The notes beneath the pieces were generated by a model. It did not search any database. It was not told the origin of the DNA and saw only the letters and a program-made list of their open reading frames with translations. Made by a program: the position numbers and the translations under genes. Source: Lichenostomus cassidix (taxonomy: Eukaryota; Chordata; Aves; Passeriformes; Meliphagidae). From it: DNA of 64,000 bases. Positions 35,631-55,625 of this stretch are shown in pieces (position 1 is the first letter of the stretch; each line of letters begins with the position of its first letter). The DNA lies in contig CM039187.1 in NCBI GenBank assembly GCA_008360975.2, positions 19,001,495 through 19,065,494 of the forward strand, given 5' to 3'.

Positions 35631-38600
35631 CTAATTGCCTCCCTCGGCCCCTTCAAACAGTGTCTGGGTAAACAGGCTGACCTTCAGAGCATGTTGCAAG
35701 GTCCATAAAGACGGAGTGTGGAGAGGGAGCAAGCTCCAGCATCCCTCCCGGAGACACCCTGCTCCTACCCCAGCCCTACCAGCTGCAGTATTGCAAGGAA
35801 GAGGGGAGGGATACTGTGAGCTGAGATCATCCACTTGTTTTATTCACGGCAGCCTTCATCCTGGTAGCATCTTCCTGCCAGAAAGCTTTAAAAAAACATT
35901 AAATATAAATTGCTTGGGGAGGAAAAAAAAAAAAGACAAATCCTCAGGAAACTTTATAGTCAGGCGCAGCAGACATCGGCTCCCTCCAGTGCTGCGGGTT
36001 TGCATTGAGACAACGCATCCCTTGGAGCAAGCCTGCAGTTTCTGGGCTCTTGTTTCCTTAACCAACAGAGGTGCTCGTTGGCCATGGTGGTTGGTGGGGC
36101 TATCGGAACTCCTGGCAGTTACCCCTTTTCCCTTTGCAGCTCTGCAACCCACTGGGCTCTGACAGGTTGTTTTGAAACAGTGATCTAGCACCATCCCTCC
36201 CCCAAAAAGGCTTCTTTCCAGCTGCTAGTTTTGCTGAATTCTGTCATAGAACAAATGTTTATGATCAAGTCAAAGTTCTCCAGAAAGAATTTCCAGCAGA
36301 AGTGCTGATGGATGGCAGACACTGGCAGCTCTGCAGTGTGTGGAGGTCAGAGAGCTGTTAACAGTGTGACATGCCGGTGGCAGGGGATCCTTCCCGACCT
36401 TCAACCCCCTGCATCACCTGCTTGATTAGGGGCTTTCTTGAGCATGTTTACTAACTGTGAGAATCATTTACATCTTTGATAACATCTGAGTCATCCACTG
36501 CCCTCCATCTGCATACAAATCTCCTGACAGCAGCTGGAGTCACAGAGCTATCTGGGCCTCCCTAAAATGAGCCAACTTTACAGCCACAGAGATACAGAAA
36601 TGACCCTGCCCAGCTTCTGCAAGCACAGCCCCCATAGGAATCAGGCCAGTTTCCTTTGACTGCCAGAATAATTAGTCAAATTCATACAATCACCCAACTA
36701 AATACAGCAACACATACCGATCTGCTGATGCCAGGCCCTGGTGGCCTTTGCTGCTGCATGAGCAGCGCGTGTCCGGCCCTGAGCTGCAGACAGGCTGCCT
36801 GCACCTCTCATTCCTGCCCAGGATCCTGGCTCGCAACTGTCTCGTCTCGCTCCTGGCTCTGCAAAGGACATCACATCCATTTACATCACAGTGTAAATTC
36901 CATGTACACTGTGGCTGTGCAGCTATTTCTCTCATGCAGATGCAGGCACATCCCCCAGCAGTGGCATGAGTTACTTTGGAGCCAGCTTGATTGGGCTGCA
37001 GGAGTGGGCAAGGGCAAGTGGGGATGAGCTGAGTCCGTATTTTCTGGCCAGGGCAGTGCTGGCACTCCACTTTAGCAGATCCTTTGTTTCAATTGCAAGA
37101 TTTTCCCAGGCAGAATTTCTTACTGAAATCAGTCTTTTTTCTCCCTTCCCCAAAACAAAGGGATTAATTTCCCTAAAGGACTTTTCTTCTCCCATAACTG
37201 CAGACCATGCTCACTCCCAGCACTCCTGCATGGTGGAGCCACACCATGCCAGCAACTTTGTGTGATTGAAAGTTGTTTGGGCAAAACAGAGTTTTTTCTG
37301 ATTTATTTTGTTCCAGATGCCTAACAAACAAAATAACCCATAACAAAGCGTAGCCTTATTAATATAACTGCACATTCTGTCAGAATGAAAATCCCAGTCT
37401 TGGTTGATAGATCCAAGGTGCCAAATGCCCCACAGAGGCAGAGCATGCAAGGGATACTGGAAACCCAGCTGGACACAGTGAGAACTGAAGTACAATGCTT
37501 ACAGGATTGCAAGAACTATGAATGTTTAGTTTAGGGAAAAAAAACAATTTTGTAGAAAGTCTGGCAGAACTTTTCTTCTGTGCTAGAATTAGCAATTTGT
37601 TTCCAAATTTTGTGCTCCGATTTAGAAACCATCCAGGTAGGTTAAGGGCAGCACTGAGGCCGAAAGATACTATTGGAATGGACTTCCTTTAAGTCGAGCC
37701 CAAGCACATTGCCCTGCCTCTGCAGAGCCCAATGCTTCAGCTTGGCAGGGTCTGCACCAGCCCAGGGGGCTGCAGACACACCAGCTGGGGGGAACGATGA
37801 GCTGTGTGTGGGGCATGGTGACATCAGGGCGCTTCCACAGCACAGGGGCACAGTGTGGCCCATTAAATAAGCGAACGGGACACATTCCATTGTGGGCTTT
37901 TTTTGCTGTGGACATGGGTATGGAGCTGTCAATCCTTGGGACATTTCCATTGTGATAATCCTCCGGAATACAGGCAGTTTATTAACCCTCTGCTGTGCAG
38001 AGCAGAGGTTTCAGCCATCAGCCTCCTCTGCAGCTGGAGGTTCATGTCAAAGAGAAGGAAGTGAGTGGCTTGATCCCATCTTGCAGGCTGCCTCCAGCCC
38101 CCAGGAAGTGCGTTAGGAAGTGTCCAGAATGGCTGGGCATTTCCCTAGCACCTCTTATCTGAGGATCTGAAAGCACTTAAAGGAATTTTGCTTCATTACC
38201 TCCACCAGCTCAGATATGCTCATTAACATGATTGCTGAGATGAAGGATAAAGTCCCAGAACAGTCATATAATTTTACCTACATAAGGCAAGTCAGCAGCA
38301 GCACCTCACCTCCTCATCCTCTTACCACCTCACACTATTGGAAACTTCTCCTTAGCGACGTGCACAAAAAGAGAAACAACCTAGTCCCTCTCGTCATAGA
38401 GCTGCCAGCTCTCAGGTCCTTGCTGCTGGCTGTGGCCAGTAAGCCTGGAAGCAGGAGCCTGGGCTACTGCAGTTCCACGGCACCATGCGCTCCTGGCAGT
38501 GCTCTGCAGCCCAGTCTGTGTGCAGGGCAGTGCCAGACAACTTGCTCTGACAACAAAGCCAGTAAGTGCCTCAGGGAGCTTTGGCAATTCCTACTGATGA

Positions 38601-41600
38601 GAGGAATAGAATAAAACCCCTAAACCATGTTCCAGGCTTCAAAGCAGCACACACCGCTACAAAACCACCCTCAGGAGCTCAGGGGTTAGTGCCCAGCTGT
38701 AGGGACTAAATCGAGAAATAAAGTTTATTATAACCTGTGACTCAGCCCTTGCTGGAGGTCGATGATCCACTTCTGAGTGTGCACCAGAAACCACTGCTCA
38801 GCCAGCCTGAGGCTGTGCACGGCCTGATGTTTTTGGAGACAGGCAGCTTGCTCTCCTGTCCCATAATGGCCCTGCACTCTGGGTCACCAGTTGGCTGCTG
38901 CTGTTTATCTTCCAGTGATTAATGGCTGCTCTTGGTTCCTGCTGCAATTCCATTAAGATTAGAGATTTAAAGCTACACTGAGATGTTTAGCAGTGGATGA
39001 CCTTGGTCTCCTCATAGTTATATTTCTATAGTCTTGAGGAAACAAATATTCACTCATTTTGCATCCCGTCCTTCTTGCTTTCTAGCAGCAGGGAAAGAGC
39101 CTCTCGCAGGCAGCACTTGTGTTGGCCAGCAAACAGCGTCTGACTCTTGGTTGCTGCATGATTCATGTGCCGTGCTGGTGTGGCACTTGAAACTCTAGCC
39201 CACAGGCTAGAGCCCACAGGCACTCTGATGGCACCATCCCCTGAACAAACACATGTATCCAGAAAGCAAAATGCTCTTCTTCGAGGAAACAGGCACAGTA
39301 TCAATCACTTGCTCTTTGACAAGGTGCAGAGGAAGAGGCAGGGGCTGTTACACCTTAGCTCAACCCTGCATGGGCACCAAAGTACAGAGGCAGATAATCT
39401 TCCTGAAAATACACAGTTAAATAGAATCCCAAATGCTTGTCTCTGCTAAAAGTAAGACAGCACACAGCGAACATGAGCATGGGAGGAGTGAAGCAATCAG
39501 CAAGACTCCATCAGGAATTGCAGGTTCCTCCCAGCAGTTTGACTTCTTCGATTGATGGAGCAGGAAGAGACAGCTTTGACCCTAAGAATCTAGTGTAACA
39601 TTATACCTTCACCTCAGGGCATGGAAGAAAGAAAGCTTTCCCCCAGCTGATTGTGAAGTACCTTTCAGCCTGAGGGATAACCCTGAACTCTTTGTGGAGA
39701 TCAGCAATTCCAAGCAGAAGCTACCATGGCCCTGGCCAGAGGCAGGAAACTCATAGATACAGAGGGCTTTACTGTTCTGCTGGAGAGAGACCGGCTTAGG
39801 GCTTCCCTCCTCTCCTTGGGTCATCCGTTGTCATTGTTGGGACCTGAAGCATCAGGTCCTTGCTGAAGCACTCCTGCATGCCCATGGGAAGTCAAATAAC
39901 ATCAAAACAATGCAAGAGACAGCTTTACATGTCCAGATCAACCTGCCAAAGCAGGTTCAGCAGCAAGCCTGCTCCCCAATGGTAGTGCAGAGAGTTGAGC
40001 AGCACACATTTGTCAGTCTCTGAGCAGCTCTCAACGGGCAAGATCCACATCACAAAAGCCACCCCTATAATTAGCCTTACTTGGCTAATTATGTTTCCTT
40101 CCCACCCCTTCAAAGAAGAACAAAAACCCCAAGCAAAGATTTCTTTGCTCCCAGTTGAAGGAGCAGTGTGTTACCGAGGAGGAGAGGGGTCACAGGGATG
40201 CTTCTTTCTTTTTCGGGTAAACAAGGTTGCCCCCTCCTCACAAAGGAGTGTCCTCCTTTTACTGCTGCAAAGGCCCTGGTTTGGACAGCAAGGAACTGAC
40301 ACAGAAACAGAAAGGGGGTGAATTTGAAAGGAGAGAAGGCCTGGAGCCAGAGCTGCTCTCTCCCTGCCTTCCACCATGCCCATGGAGCAGGGATGGCAAT
40401 TCCCTGTCTGGCTGGAGGGTCTTGCACAGGTGACAGCAGCACCTTCACATGGGCATCAAGGAGAGGACACACACAGGAGCAGAGACTGGAGGATGAAGTG
40501 TGTGTTATAGGTTTGGGAACTTTTATCTTCATTATATCAATGAAAGGAGTTACACATGCTGGAGCAGACTGGGAGCCGTAGTTCTACAAAACTGAAACCA
40601 CTGAGAAAACGTGGCTGCATGTTCATTGTACAGGAGTTGTCCCTAAAGAACAGTTTTATGTTAAAAGAAAGTGAGATGAAGAGTCAGATGGAGATGGTAA
40701 AATTGATTTTATCTAAAGATGTTTTTGAGGTACCAATTTCAGTAATTCCTTGAGACTGGGCAAACAACTATGTAGAAAGGCCATGAAGATTTAGCATTGA
40801 CTTTCTTAATGTCTCTTCCTACAGCAAGATTTAGCCAATGTGGATGAAAGCTCCTTTATTTAAATCCAAAAGGGCTGTATAATCTATAATAATATCTACA
40901 GCCTTCTGTGTCAGTAGCATGGGGTTGACTTTGGATAAATGCATTGGTACAGAGCTCACGTGCTTTCCCCATTGCAGACTCTTCCCGCTTTTACAACCAT
41001 GCTGAGCAAATCCCTCTGTCCCCTTGAATTTGCTTCTCCATGATCTGCTCACAACAAACTGAGAAGGCATTCCTTGATGCCACCACATATGATACATACA
41101 ATAGGTTATGCAATTACATATATACATACATCATCTCCTCTCTGAAATCCTCCTGGTTTTAAATTCAGTTCACAAAGCAGACTTATGCTCAGCCACAAGT
41201 CCTAGTTTAAACTTGAATACTGGCCACACTTTAAAACCAGTTTTAATTTAACAGCCCACTGTATTTCTGAGGCAGGCCAAGCAGGCTATGTTGTTTCCAG
41301 CAGCTTGGATCAACTTTGCAACCACTGCACTGGTGCAGCCCAGGATAGGGCATGAATTTTCAATACCAGAACTTGGTTTTTCTGAGCCCTGTACCTTCTG
41401 TTGTAATTTACGCCTATGAAACCTTATCTGTGTAAGATACTACCCCCTGGTTTTCCTATCTTCATTCTAATTTGCACAGATGAAAGCAATGCAAGATGTG
41501 AGAAAAAGAGCAAATAGGACCCTGCACAGGAGGACACTGTCCTTGAGTTACAGCAAGGCAGGAATCTGAATTCCTCCTTAAATCTGGTCCAGTGCAGAGT

Positions 41601-43199
41601 CAAGCCCTAGAAGAGAGGAAATTGTGCTTGACAGATGCAATCATATGCAAATGGCTGTAGAAGAGGGGAAATTATCATCTACAAACATTGGGCAGAAATT
41701 CCATCTGCCGCAGACTCAAGAAGGGCTCTTAATAAATTCTGAGACAGCAAAGTGACACACATCTTAATCAAGACTTAATCCATGGAATTAATTCACTGCG
41801 CGTTTCCGCATAATTCTGAGAGTAATGCTAAAAGCCACGGCAATATCAGCAGCAGATGGACTCTCCCTAGTCCATGCAAAGGTATTAAAGAAAACACAGC
41901 CCCCGTCACATCACTTCATGTACATACACATGGCAAAAGGCAACAGGGCTGTGCCCGGCTGCTGCCAGGAGCTTAACACAGCCAGCAAACATCAAAGGTC
42001 AGGCTCGCCTCAAAGTGGAAGTGGAAACCAGCCTTATGGCAAAGACAGAGTCCTGCCACTTCTCTCCCACAGGAGAGGAGAAGCCCAGAGCAAGGCAAAG
42101 GTCTGGGAAACCAGAACCAGGTACTTTTATTAGATGCTGCTTCCAGAGAGCACTGACTGGAGCTGGTGTTGATATGGCCCCACCAGTACCTGATAGAGGC
42201 GGTGAATGGAGGTCAAGCAAAGGGAAGAGCAAGGAAAACTGCAGGGGTTTTGTGAGTGAGATCTGCTGCAGAAGCCAGCCAGATAACCATTAGGAATGGC
42301 TCCTTGCCCTCTCACCACAGTGAGAGGGAAGCACAATGCAGGTATGGGGATCAGCCTTGCCGAGGGCCCTGGTGGCAGCCTTGTGCAAATTGACAGGAGG
42401 CTTTAAACAGCTCTGAAAATACATTCTTAGTCACCGTCATCCACCTTCAAAGGACGTGCAACAGCTTTGTGATTAATCTCTTGTTTACATGTCTACAAAC
42501 TAGCACAGTCCAGGCTGCCTTCAGCATGTTCCCTCCCTGACACACATGGATTTGAGCAATGGGCAATCCTTCACCACCCAGAATCCAGCCTTCACCACTG
42601 ACCTCCACCTAAAGTTTGGAAGTCCCAAACACCTGGTCCAAAACTCCCTAAACCCAGGGGTCCCAGATCCTGGCACAGTGCATCAGCTGTTTTATGTTTT
42701 GGAGGAAAAGGATCCCTATCAGCTGGGGGTGGCTGAAGTTTCAGAAGCTACTGTGATCATCTCAAAGTGATCCAGCCTTCATAAACTGTGCACTGGTGGC
42801 AGTGCAACATCCTGCATTTGGCAGGGTTATGATCCAAAATTCATAATAAGGGCTAACACAGGGCCAGCTCACCTTTCCAAGGGAATGTGGCCAGGTGTCG
42901 AACACTTACTGCTTCATACCTTCCTATTCAGGAGCATCCAATGTTGCCCAGAACATAGTAGTGCTCTCAGCTGAGCTCCTTTAGGCAATACAGGTGGAGA
43001 GTGCAGGGTCTGTGAGGAAGCAAATGATGAAAATAATTGATCCTGGGACAGCGAGGTGTGGGAAGAGGTACCAGAGGAGTCACAGTGGTTTCTGCAGTCA
43101 TGGGGAGCAGCACTGACAGCTTCCCAGTTGGGATGCTTTTAGCCAGGGAAAATGGATCACCAGCACAGGCCAGTCTCTTGAGGGGACATGGGGAGCCTT

Positions 43200-43458
43200 T
43201 GTCGCTGTTGAGCAGCTAGCAGAGTAATGAATGTATCGGTTCTCAGTGGCAAGAAGGAATGACCTTTATTGTTTTGATTTCATCACATTTATAGAGTTCT
43301 CAAAAGTTACCCAGATTGGTCAGTTAGAAGCTTTCCCCCAGGCCTGATTGGCCAGGCCTGCACTGCCCAAGTTCTGGGACACTGTTCCAAAACATCCAAA
43401 CTTTATCTTTATTTACAAAACACAAGAAAACTTCTCATGGGAAATTGTGCTAGCCACA
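43200..43458 (-). mobile_element. Solo ERV LTR with 6-bp target duplication
   Basis: A 259-base element bounded by TG...CA (TGTCGC at left, GCCACA at right, plus-strand view) and flanked by perfect 6-base direct repeats AGCCTT at 43194-43199 and 43459-43464. Read on the minus strand it has two CCAAT boxes, TATAAAT at 43293-43287 and AATAAA only about 20 bases further (43270-43265). TATA and poly(A) signal this close is typical of avian alpharetrovirus/ERVK-type LTRs, which also make 6-bp duplications. No internal retroviral sequence remains on either side, so it is a recombined solo LTR. Confidence 0.9.
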
Positions 43459-44201
43459 AGCCTTCAGTCAGGATAACCTAAAGCTGGAAGCGAGCTGCTG
43501 CAGCCAGGATCACTTGTTCCCAGGCACCTAAGGGTGTGAAATGTGATTCCCATGTTAATTCAGGTTCCAGAGGTCCTTGTGTACCCCAAAGGAGTCCACT
43601 TGCACTGCCTGGGTCTATGCTTGTAGCAGTGGCTGTGCAGGCAGATGTGCCTTTCTATCAGTGCCATGCACAAGAGTGCTTTTCTTTTGGGATGCATGCA
43701 TGTAGTGCTCTCTGGACAGCTTTACTTAGGCTTGGCCAGCTTGTGGAGGAACAAGGGAGAAAGAGGAGGAAAGCTGGGCAGGGAGGATGGGAGAGGTGGG
43801 ATGACTGGGGAAGGTGCTAACAGCCCTTGGCTGGCCCAGAACCACTTCCTCAGATCTCCATTACACAGCATGCTCCCGGCGTTGCTATTTCAGTCTGAAT
43901 GTCACCTATAAATTGGAGGCTCTTTCTCTGAAGGCTGCAAATAGAAGTGTCACTAGATGATCTTTGATTTATAGGGAAGCTCAGAAGAAAGCCCAGTATG
44001 TCCATTTTCCAGCCAAGAAACTCAAAGTTGTCCAAGGATCACACAGGGATCCTTTGCTTTTCCTAGACCTTTGCTCAAGGGTTGGCAAGTCTCTGCTGGA
44101 GGTGGTGAGGAGAGGTCACACACACAGATTGATCTCCCTGATCACCCTGTGACTGCTGTTTTTCAGATTCCTCCTCCTCCTCCACCACCCATCCCTGCCC
44201 C

Positions 44202-50746
<6,545 letters not shown>

Positions 50747-51408
50747 AGGGCTGCCCTCTGCCAACCAGGGACTTGACCTTAGCCTGACAAAAGGAAACCT
50801 TCAGCCCTACAACAGTGTACGTCCTGCAGAGAATGAGAGTGAACACGAGAGCCTAAGAGGGAGAGAGAGAAAAGAAAAGAAAAAGAAAGAGCAGGCAGAC
50901 GAACCTTTATGAAGATTTGTCTATTGTATGGTGAATTTTGACTGTCTTTCCCCATCAAAACCCCTTCCCCTCTTGCCCACCAAACCTCCTCCTCCGTGGT
51001 AAAATAAACCAAAACAGTCTATTGGAAGCCCCATGGGGAAATAGGAGTCCCAACATGCAGGGTGCCTGACGTGTGGGCAGCAAAACCAAGTATGTTTCAA
51101 TCTACCCCTCCAAGCCCCACAGGGGTGAGCCCTCCAAATTCCTGGGACAGCATGGGCAGCTGCACACCAGCCCTGAAGGAAATAGGCAGATACAGGACCA
51201 CTTGGGGGGTGCCATTTGGTGCTTGGCTGGCCCATTTTCTCTGCACATGTCCAAGATTTTGATGAAAGGTGTCCCACCCATCTATTTATCATACAGCCAG
51301 TAAGGAAGCCTCGTTTCAGTCAATTAGCATCTCTCTTAATAATGCATATATTAAAATGGCCCTTCAGACTTGAAACCTTTAGGAGCTGGAGGTTGTAAGA
51401 ATATAAAA

Positions 51409-51460
51409 TATGTGTGTGTGTATATATATATCTATCTTATATATACACAAATACATATAG
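51409..51460. repeat. (TG)n(TA)n microsatellite in PITX3 3'UTR
   Basis: TGTGTGTGTG followed by TATATATATA and interrupted TA repeats; about 50 bases. Confidence 0.85.
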
Positions 51461-51714
51461 AGACATTAAAATATGCCTTCTTGTTTTGTATGAGAAATAA
51501 CCTACAAAGTAGACCTTAAAACCAAAAACTCTGTAAAGGAAGCACATCCACCAAGGCAGTGTCCTGCCTGTTATGCTTTACTGCTTCAGTCATTTCAGTC
51601 AGACACACTATTGCCAGTGTACGCAAAAAACATCCCCTTTTGCAACAATCAGCTCCTCCTTGCACATCTCCTTCTCTTCCCTTCTCCAAATCCCATTGCC
51701 AAAAAAGATAACTA

Positions 51715-51720
51715 AATAAA
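51715..51720 (+). terminator. PITX3: PITX3 distal polyadenylation signal
   Basis: Canonical AATAAA followed 20-45 bases later by a T/G-rich stretch (CTTGTTTGGTTTTT), the usual arrangement for cleavage and polyadenylation. Confidence 0.65.
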
Positions 51721-54059
51721 AGTTGGCACAAACCCTTAAGCTTCTGCTTGTTTGGTTTTTGAGAATACAAACCTGCATCTGAAGATTCTGAAATCAAGTG
51801 CCAGCAGCCCAGGCAAGGGTGAGCATCCTTAGGAGCACTGGCATGAGGCAGTCAGAGGTGGAACAGGGGGTGAGGTTTGGAAGACCAGTCCATGTTCCTC
51901 ACTTACAAATCAAATACCTGGCTCCTCAGAACAACAAAAATCCCCAGACACAGCAGGAAGAGGAAAACAAGTCCCCTCCCTGCTCCCTGTGTGCATACAG
52001 CCACTGCAGCAGGAAGGTTGAGCGTCTTCTGGCTCAGGCTTCCTCACTGTGCAGGATGGGGCCAGTGCCTTTGGGCTCCCACAGCCCAGGGCAGAGGAAT
52101 ATCCCCAGGCACTCCTACTCTGAGTACTGGTCCCCAGGGGAGAGGCCAGATGCAGCAACCTGGCCTGCTCAGTTTCTGTTGGGAAAACTGTAAAACAGAG
52201 TTGGCCCTCCCAAGATATATAGGAAACCTGCTGCTTCAGCCAAGGCAGAGGGAGGCAGCAGGTGCCTCCAATGGCTCAAGGAAGCTCCACATGCAGCAGG
52301 GGAGCAGGACATCTCTACCCAATGCAATCACTTTTCCCTTAAGCAAGCACAAGCTCCAAGGGGAAAACACAACTCCAATATTTTATTTTCCTCTTTAGAA
52401 AGAAAAAACAGCCCCAAGATATCTTCACAACAAACTAAACTACCAGGAAGATTAGGGCAAGAAATTCTGGCATAACCCATGTTCTGCAATATTGTCAGCA
52501 TACAGAGAGAAAGCAAGTTCTTTGATAGGAATGGATCCTCACTAAGACAGTAAGAGGACTCACACAAACCAAGCGTATAAACTGTTCAGTCTTTGCCAAA
52601 GCATCTTCCACAGGGAGCAGCTGCTACTGAAGGTACTCATGAGCAGATGCTGAAAGCATTCATAGGTGTCAGTCCACCCTCACTGTAACAAATTATTCTT
52701 TGCTCTGAGCTTATCCAAAATGAGGGAGCCAACATACTGCACTGGAGCAGTTACCAGTGGAAGGGTTCAAAGATCAAGTGTAAACATATAAACATAGATA
52801 TAGTGCATCCCAGACAATATCTTTCATTGTAACCTGGATCCTACCTTGCTGCTGGGCACTAGTGCTGCTGCAGTAGATTCAGGGGTTATTCTCCGTTCTG
52901 TGCTGGAGCTGCCATCCAGCAGCCTTTCCACCAAATACACACCTCACCTTGGTGCTAACTAAACTCCCTTTTCTAACACAACTCTTGCATCTAAGGGAAG
53001 AAAGAAGGGCCTGGGCTTGTGTCTAATATGCTCTGCTCCACTGCGTCTGACTCAGAGCTGAGTCCACCTTCTCTCACTGGTAAGCCAGGGCAGGTGGTGC
53101 CACAATCCTCTCCTACTGCCTTGATGAAGAGCTGAGCTCTTTACATACCTGGTCCTTCCCCTCCTCTATTTCCACACACGCTGCTCCTCCACCCTCTGCT
53201 TTGGTGGCTCTTCATGCTACTCTGATGCTTGTGAAGATGCTCTACTTGTCCGACAGTGAAGATGAGGTTTGGCTGGGCGGGGGGGGAGAGGGGGAGTAGT
53301 ACAAGACTGGCTGCTGCTGACTGTTGCTGGATTCAGTGGATCAAAGATATGCCCAACTACGCAGAGCAGAAGGCCAACTCCAGCACATGGTTCTCATCTC
53401 CTCTGGGAGCTAGTGGGGAAAAGTCAAGACCTAGTTTAGTTCCTGATTTTTCAGCCTGCGGTTTTAGGCTTCAATTTACTTTACTCCAGACCACTCTGAT
53501 TCCTGAGCCGGACAGGCTCAGTCAGTACCCACATGACATAACTGGTACATGCAAATGTGCAGCCAGTTGCTCTGCAGGCTGGCTAGTTGGCTCAAGATTT
53601 TCCCATACTGTACAGAGAAGATGGTGGGGTCTGTTTCTGCAGTCAGATATATTGCACCATGCAGGATCCAGACCAGATGGCAAACCACACCAGCTCTCAG
53701 CTGAGAGCGCTTTGTACAGTGGTACCTAATAACTGACACAACCATAGGAAAAACCTTAAAACCTGCAGAAAACAGAGATGGCCAACAGCAAATAACTAAT
53801 TGAGCAAGTTGGCAGCAGAGTGCTCTGGGAGATGTCCCCGGTCTGACAAATGCCACCTGCCTTCCTGACGCAGCTGTGCCAATTCAGTCTCCCACATTCA
53901 GCTTCTTCCCTGTGGAGCCAGGACATGGACATCATGCTTTCTGGTCCAGCACAAACTCAGCCGGTGTCCTATGGAGTCCCAGGACTTCAATCTCTCACAG
54001 TGCTCCAGTACCCCCCCAGCTGTATCTTGTCGGTACTGTAACCCCAAGCATGTAATTTT

Positions 54060-54300
54060 TAGTGGTGTCCTGCTTATCCTGGAGATCTGTTAGGCAAATA
54101 ACATTGTCACTGGATACTTCCCAATCTGCAGATTTACCAAGCGTACATTCTCCTCCATCATCCAGATCATTAATGGAAGTGCTGAGCAAAAACAGAACCA
54201 CAACAGATGTCCCTGAATTTCACTCAACAGACCCCTTCCCTTTCAAAAGTGAACTGTGGATAACTCTGTGGGTATAATTATCCAGTCAGTTTTGTACCTA
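54060..54300 (-). mobile_element. Highly decayed CR1-like LINE fragment (reverse transcriptase region)
   Basis: Minus-strand translation contains SINDLDDGGECTLGKSAD, resembling the CR1 RT segment FINDLDDG-ECTLSKFADD. Upstream nucleotides also align loosely with CR1 ORF2 (the segment before GVPQGS). The catalytic Asp pair is lost and reading frames are broken. Confidence 0.55.
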
Positions 54301-54468
54301 CCCAACATCTGATCTAGAGCATCCTTAAAAGCCACTTGAGTGGCAGCCAAGGAATTCTTCACCACGTCCTTATCCTGTCATACAGGGAAATCAGTTTATT
54401 TTGACCCAATTCTGTTCCTGATGTGTCCACATAGCTCCTTCTCATCTCCACGGCTTCAACTTAGTGAA

Positions 54469-54541
54469 TTTTGGGGCTTTTTTGGGGTTTTTTGGGTTTG
54501 GTTTTTTTTGTTTTTGTTTTTTTGGAGGGGGAGGATGAGGG
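54469..54541. repeat. T/G-only low-complexity tract
   Basis: About 70 bases of T runs and G runs with almost no A or C, the complement-type counterpart of the A/C tracts in the GBF1 intron. Confidence 0.8.
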
Positions 54542-55129
54542 GATTTACCTGTGAATAGTTCCTGGCTTTTGGCCCCGGTTCCCATTTTGAAGAGGGGACA
54601 TTTCCTCAGGAATTCTCTTAAATAATGACTAATTCTGGAATTGTTTTGTGTGAGGTTCACCACACCGAGAGGGACTGAAAAAACCCCCTTTATTTCAGTA
54701 CTCCCTTGCTTGCACTTTTCTTCTTCAAGGCCAGACTGCAGCCCCCGTCACCAGCATGGCTTGTGCTCTCCACTCCCCCGCTGCTGTGTCTGAAGGCTCA
54801 CACAGAGCGCAGCGAACCCTTGGGTGTCCTGAGCAGCTGCCGTCGGTGTTTCCTCTCGGCCGAGAAGCAGCTCAGCGCCGTCCCAGCTTCGTGTGCTGCT
54901 CATGCAGGGAGGCTGTTCCGACTGCTCTTGCTTGGTGCGTGCTCGGAGCCCCTGCCGCACACGGTAGCGCAGGGCTCAGGTAGGTCCAGAGCCGTGACGG
55001 GCGGCTCCAATTTCGGTCCCAGCCGCCGTTCCGGGCCCGGTGCCGCCCGGGCTGCGGGTCCGGCCCGACCCGCCAGAAGAGCCCTCAGCGCGGGCGGCAG
55101 CGCCACCTAGCGGCGGGCTGCAGGGGGTG

Positions 55130-55625
55130 CCGCGCTCCCGCCCGCGGACCGAGAGAGCCGCCGGGAAATAGCGCCTCCCTGCGGCGGGACGGATAAAGCC
55201 ACTGGGAAATAGCGCCTCCCCGCGGCGGGACGGATAAAGCCGCCGGGAAAACCTCCTCTCTCCAGCGGGACTGACAGAGCCTCGCGGAAAAATCTCCCCA
55301 CTCCCGCGGGGCCGAGAGAGCCACTGGGGAAAACCTCCTCACTCCTGCGGGACGGATAAAGCCGCCGGGAAAACCTCCTCCCTCCTGCGGGACGGATAAA
55401 GCCGCGGGGACAAACATCCCACCTCCTGCGGACGGATGAAACCACCCGGGAAAACCTCCCCTCTCCCGCGGGACGGATAAAGCCGCCGGGAAAAATCGCC
55501 CCACTCCCGCAGGACCGATACAGGCACGAGGAGAAACCACCCCCCTCCCACGGGACGGATAAAGCCGCCAGGACAAACCTCCCACCTCCCGCGGGACCGA
55601 TACAGCCTCCAGGAAAAACAACCAC
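55130..55625. repeat. GC-rich minisatellite, ~41-bp unit, about 12 copies
   Basis: Repeating unit of 40-42 bases of the form CGGGACGGATAAAGCC-GCCGGGAAAACCTCC-CTCCTG, with variants. I count about 12 head-to-tail copies. Because 41 is not a multiple of 3, each frame rotates through the unit every three copies. The unit lacks minus-strand stops, which creates the overlapping minus ORFs of 186 and 219 codons; these are not genes. The unit is CpG-rich and G/C strand-biased. Confidence 0.93.

Larger units (their letters stand above)
29566..44166 (+). other. PITX3: PITX3 intron 1
   Basis: About 14.6 kb between the inferred first exon and the first coding exon. It starts in the CpG island and holds a second small CpG cluster (34.9-35.6 kb), a (CT)n microsatellite, AT-rich candidate regulatory patches at 32.9 and 34.3-34.8 kb, and a solo LTR at 43.2 kb. 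No coding exon recognised. Confidence 0.65.
50747..51740 (+). other. PITX3: PITX3 3'UTR
   Basis: From the stop codon to just past the AATAAA at 51715-51720. It includes a purine-rich run at 50855-50895 and a TG/TA microsatellite. A second AATAAA at 51003-51008 could give a short form with a 3'UTR of about 270 bases. Confidence 0.7.

Noticed and set aside
55130..55625. CRISPR-like array
   Set aside because: Units are contiguous and diverged with no unique spacers, and this is vertebrate DNA.
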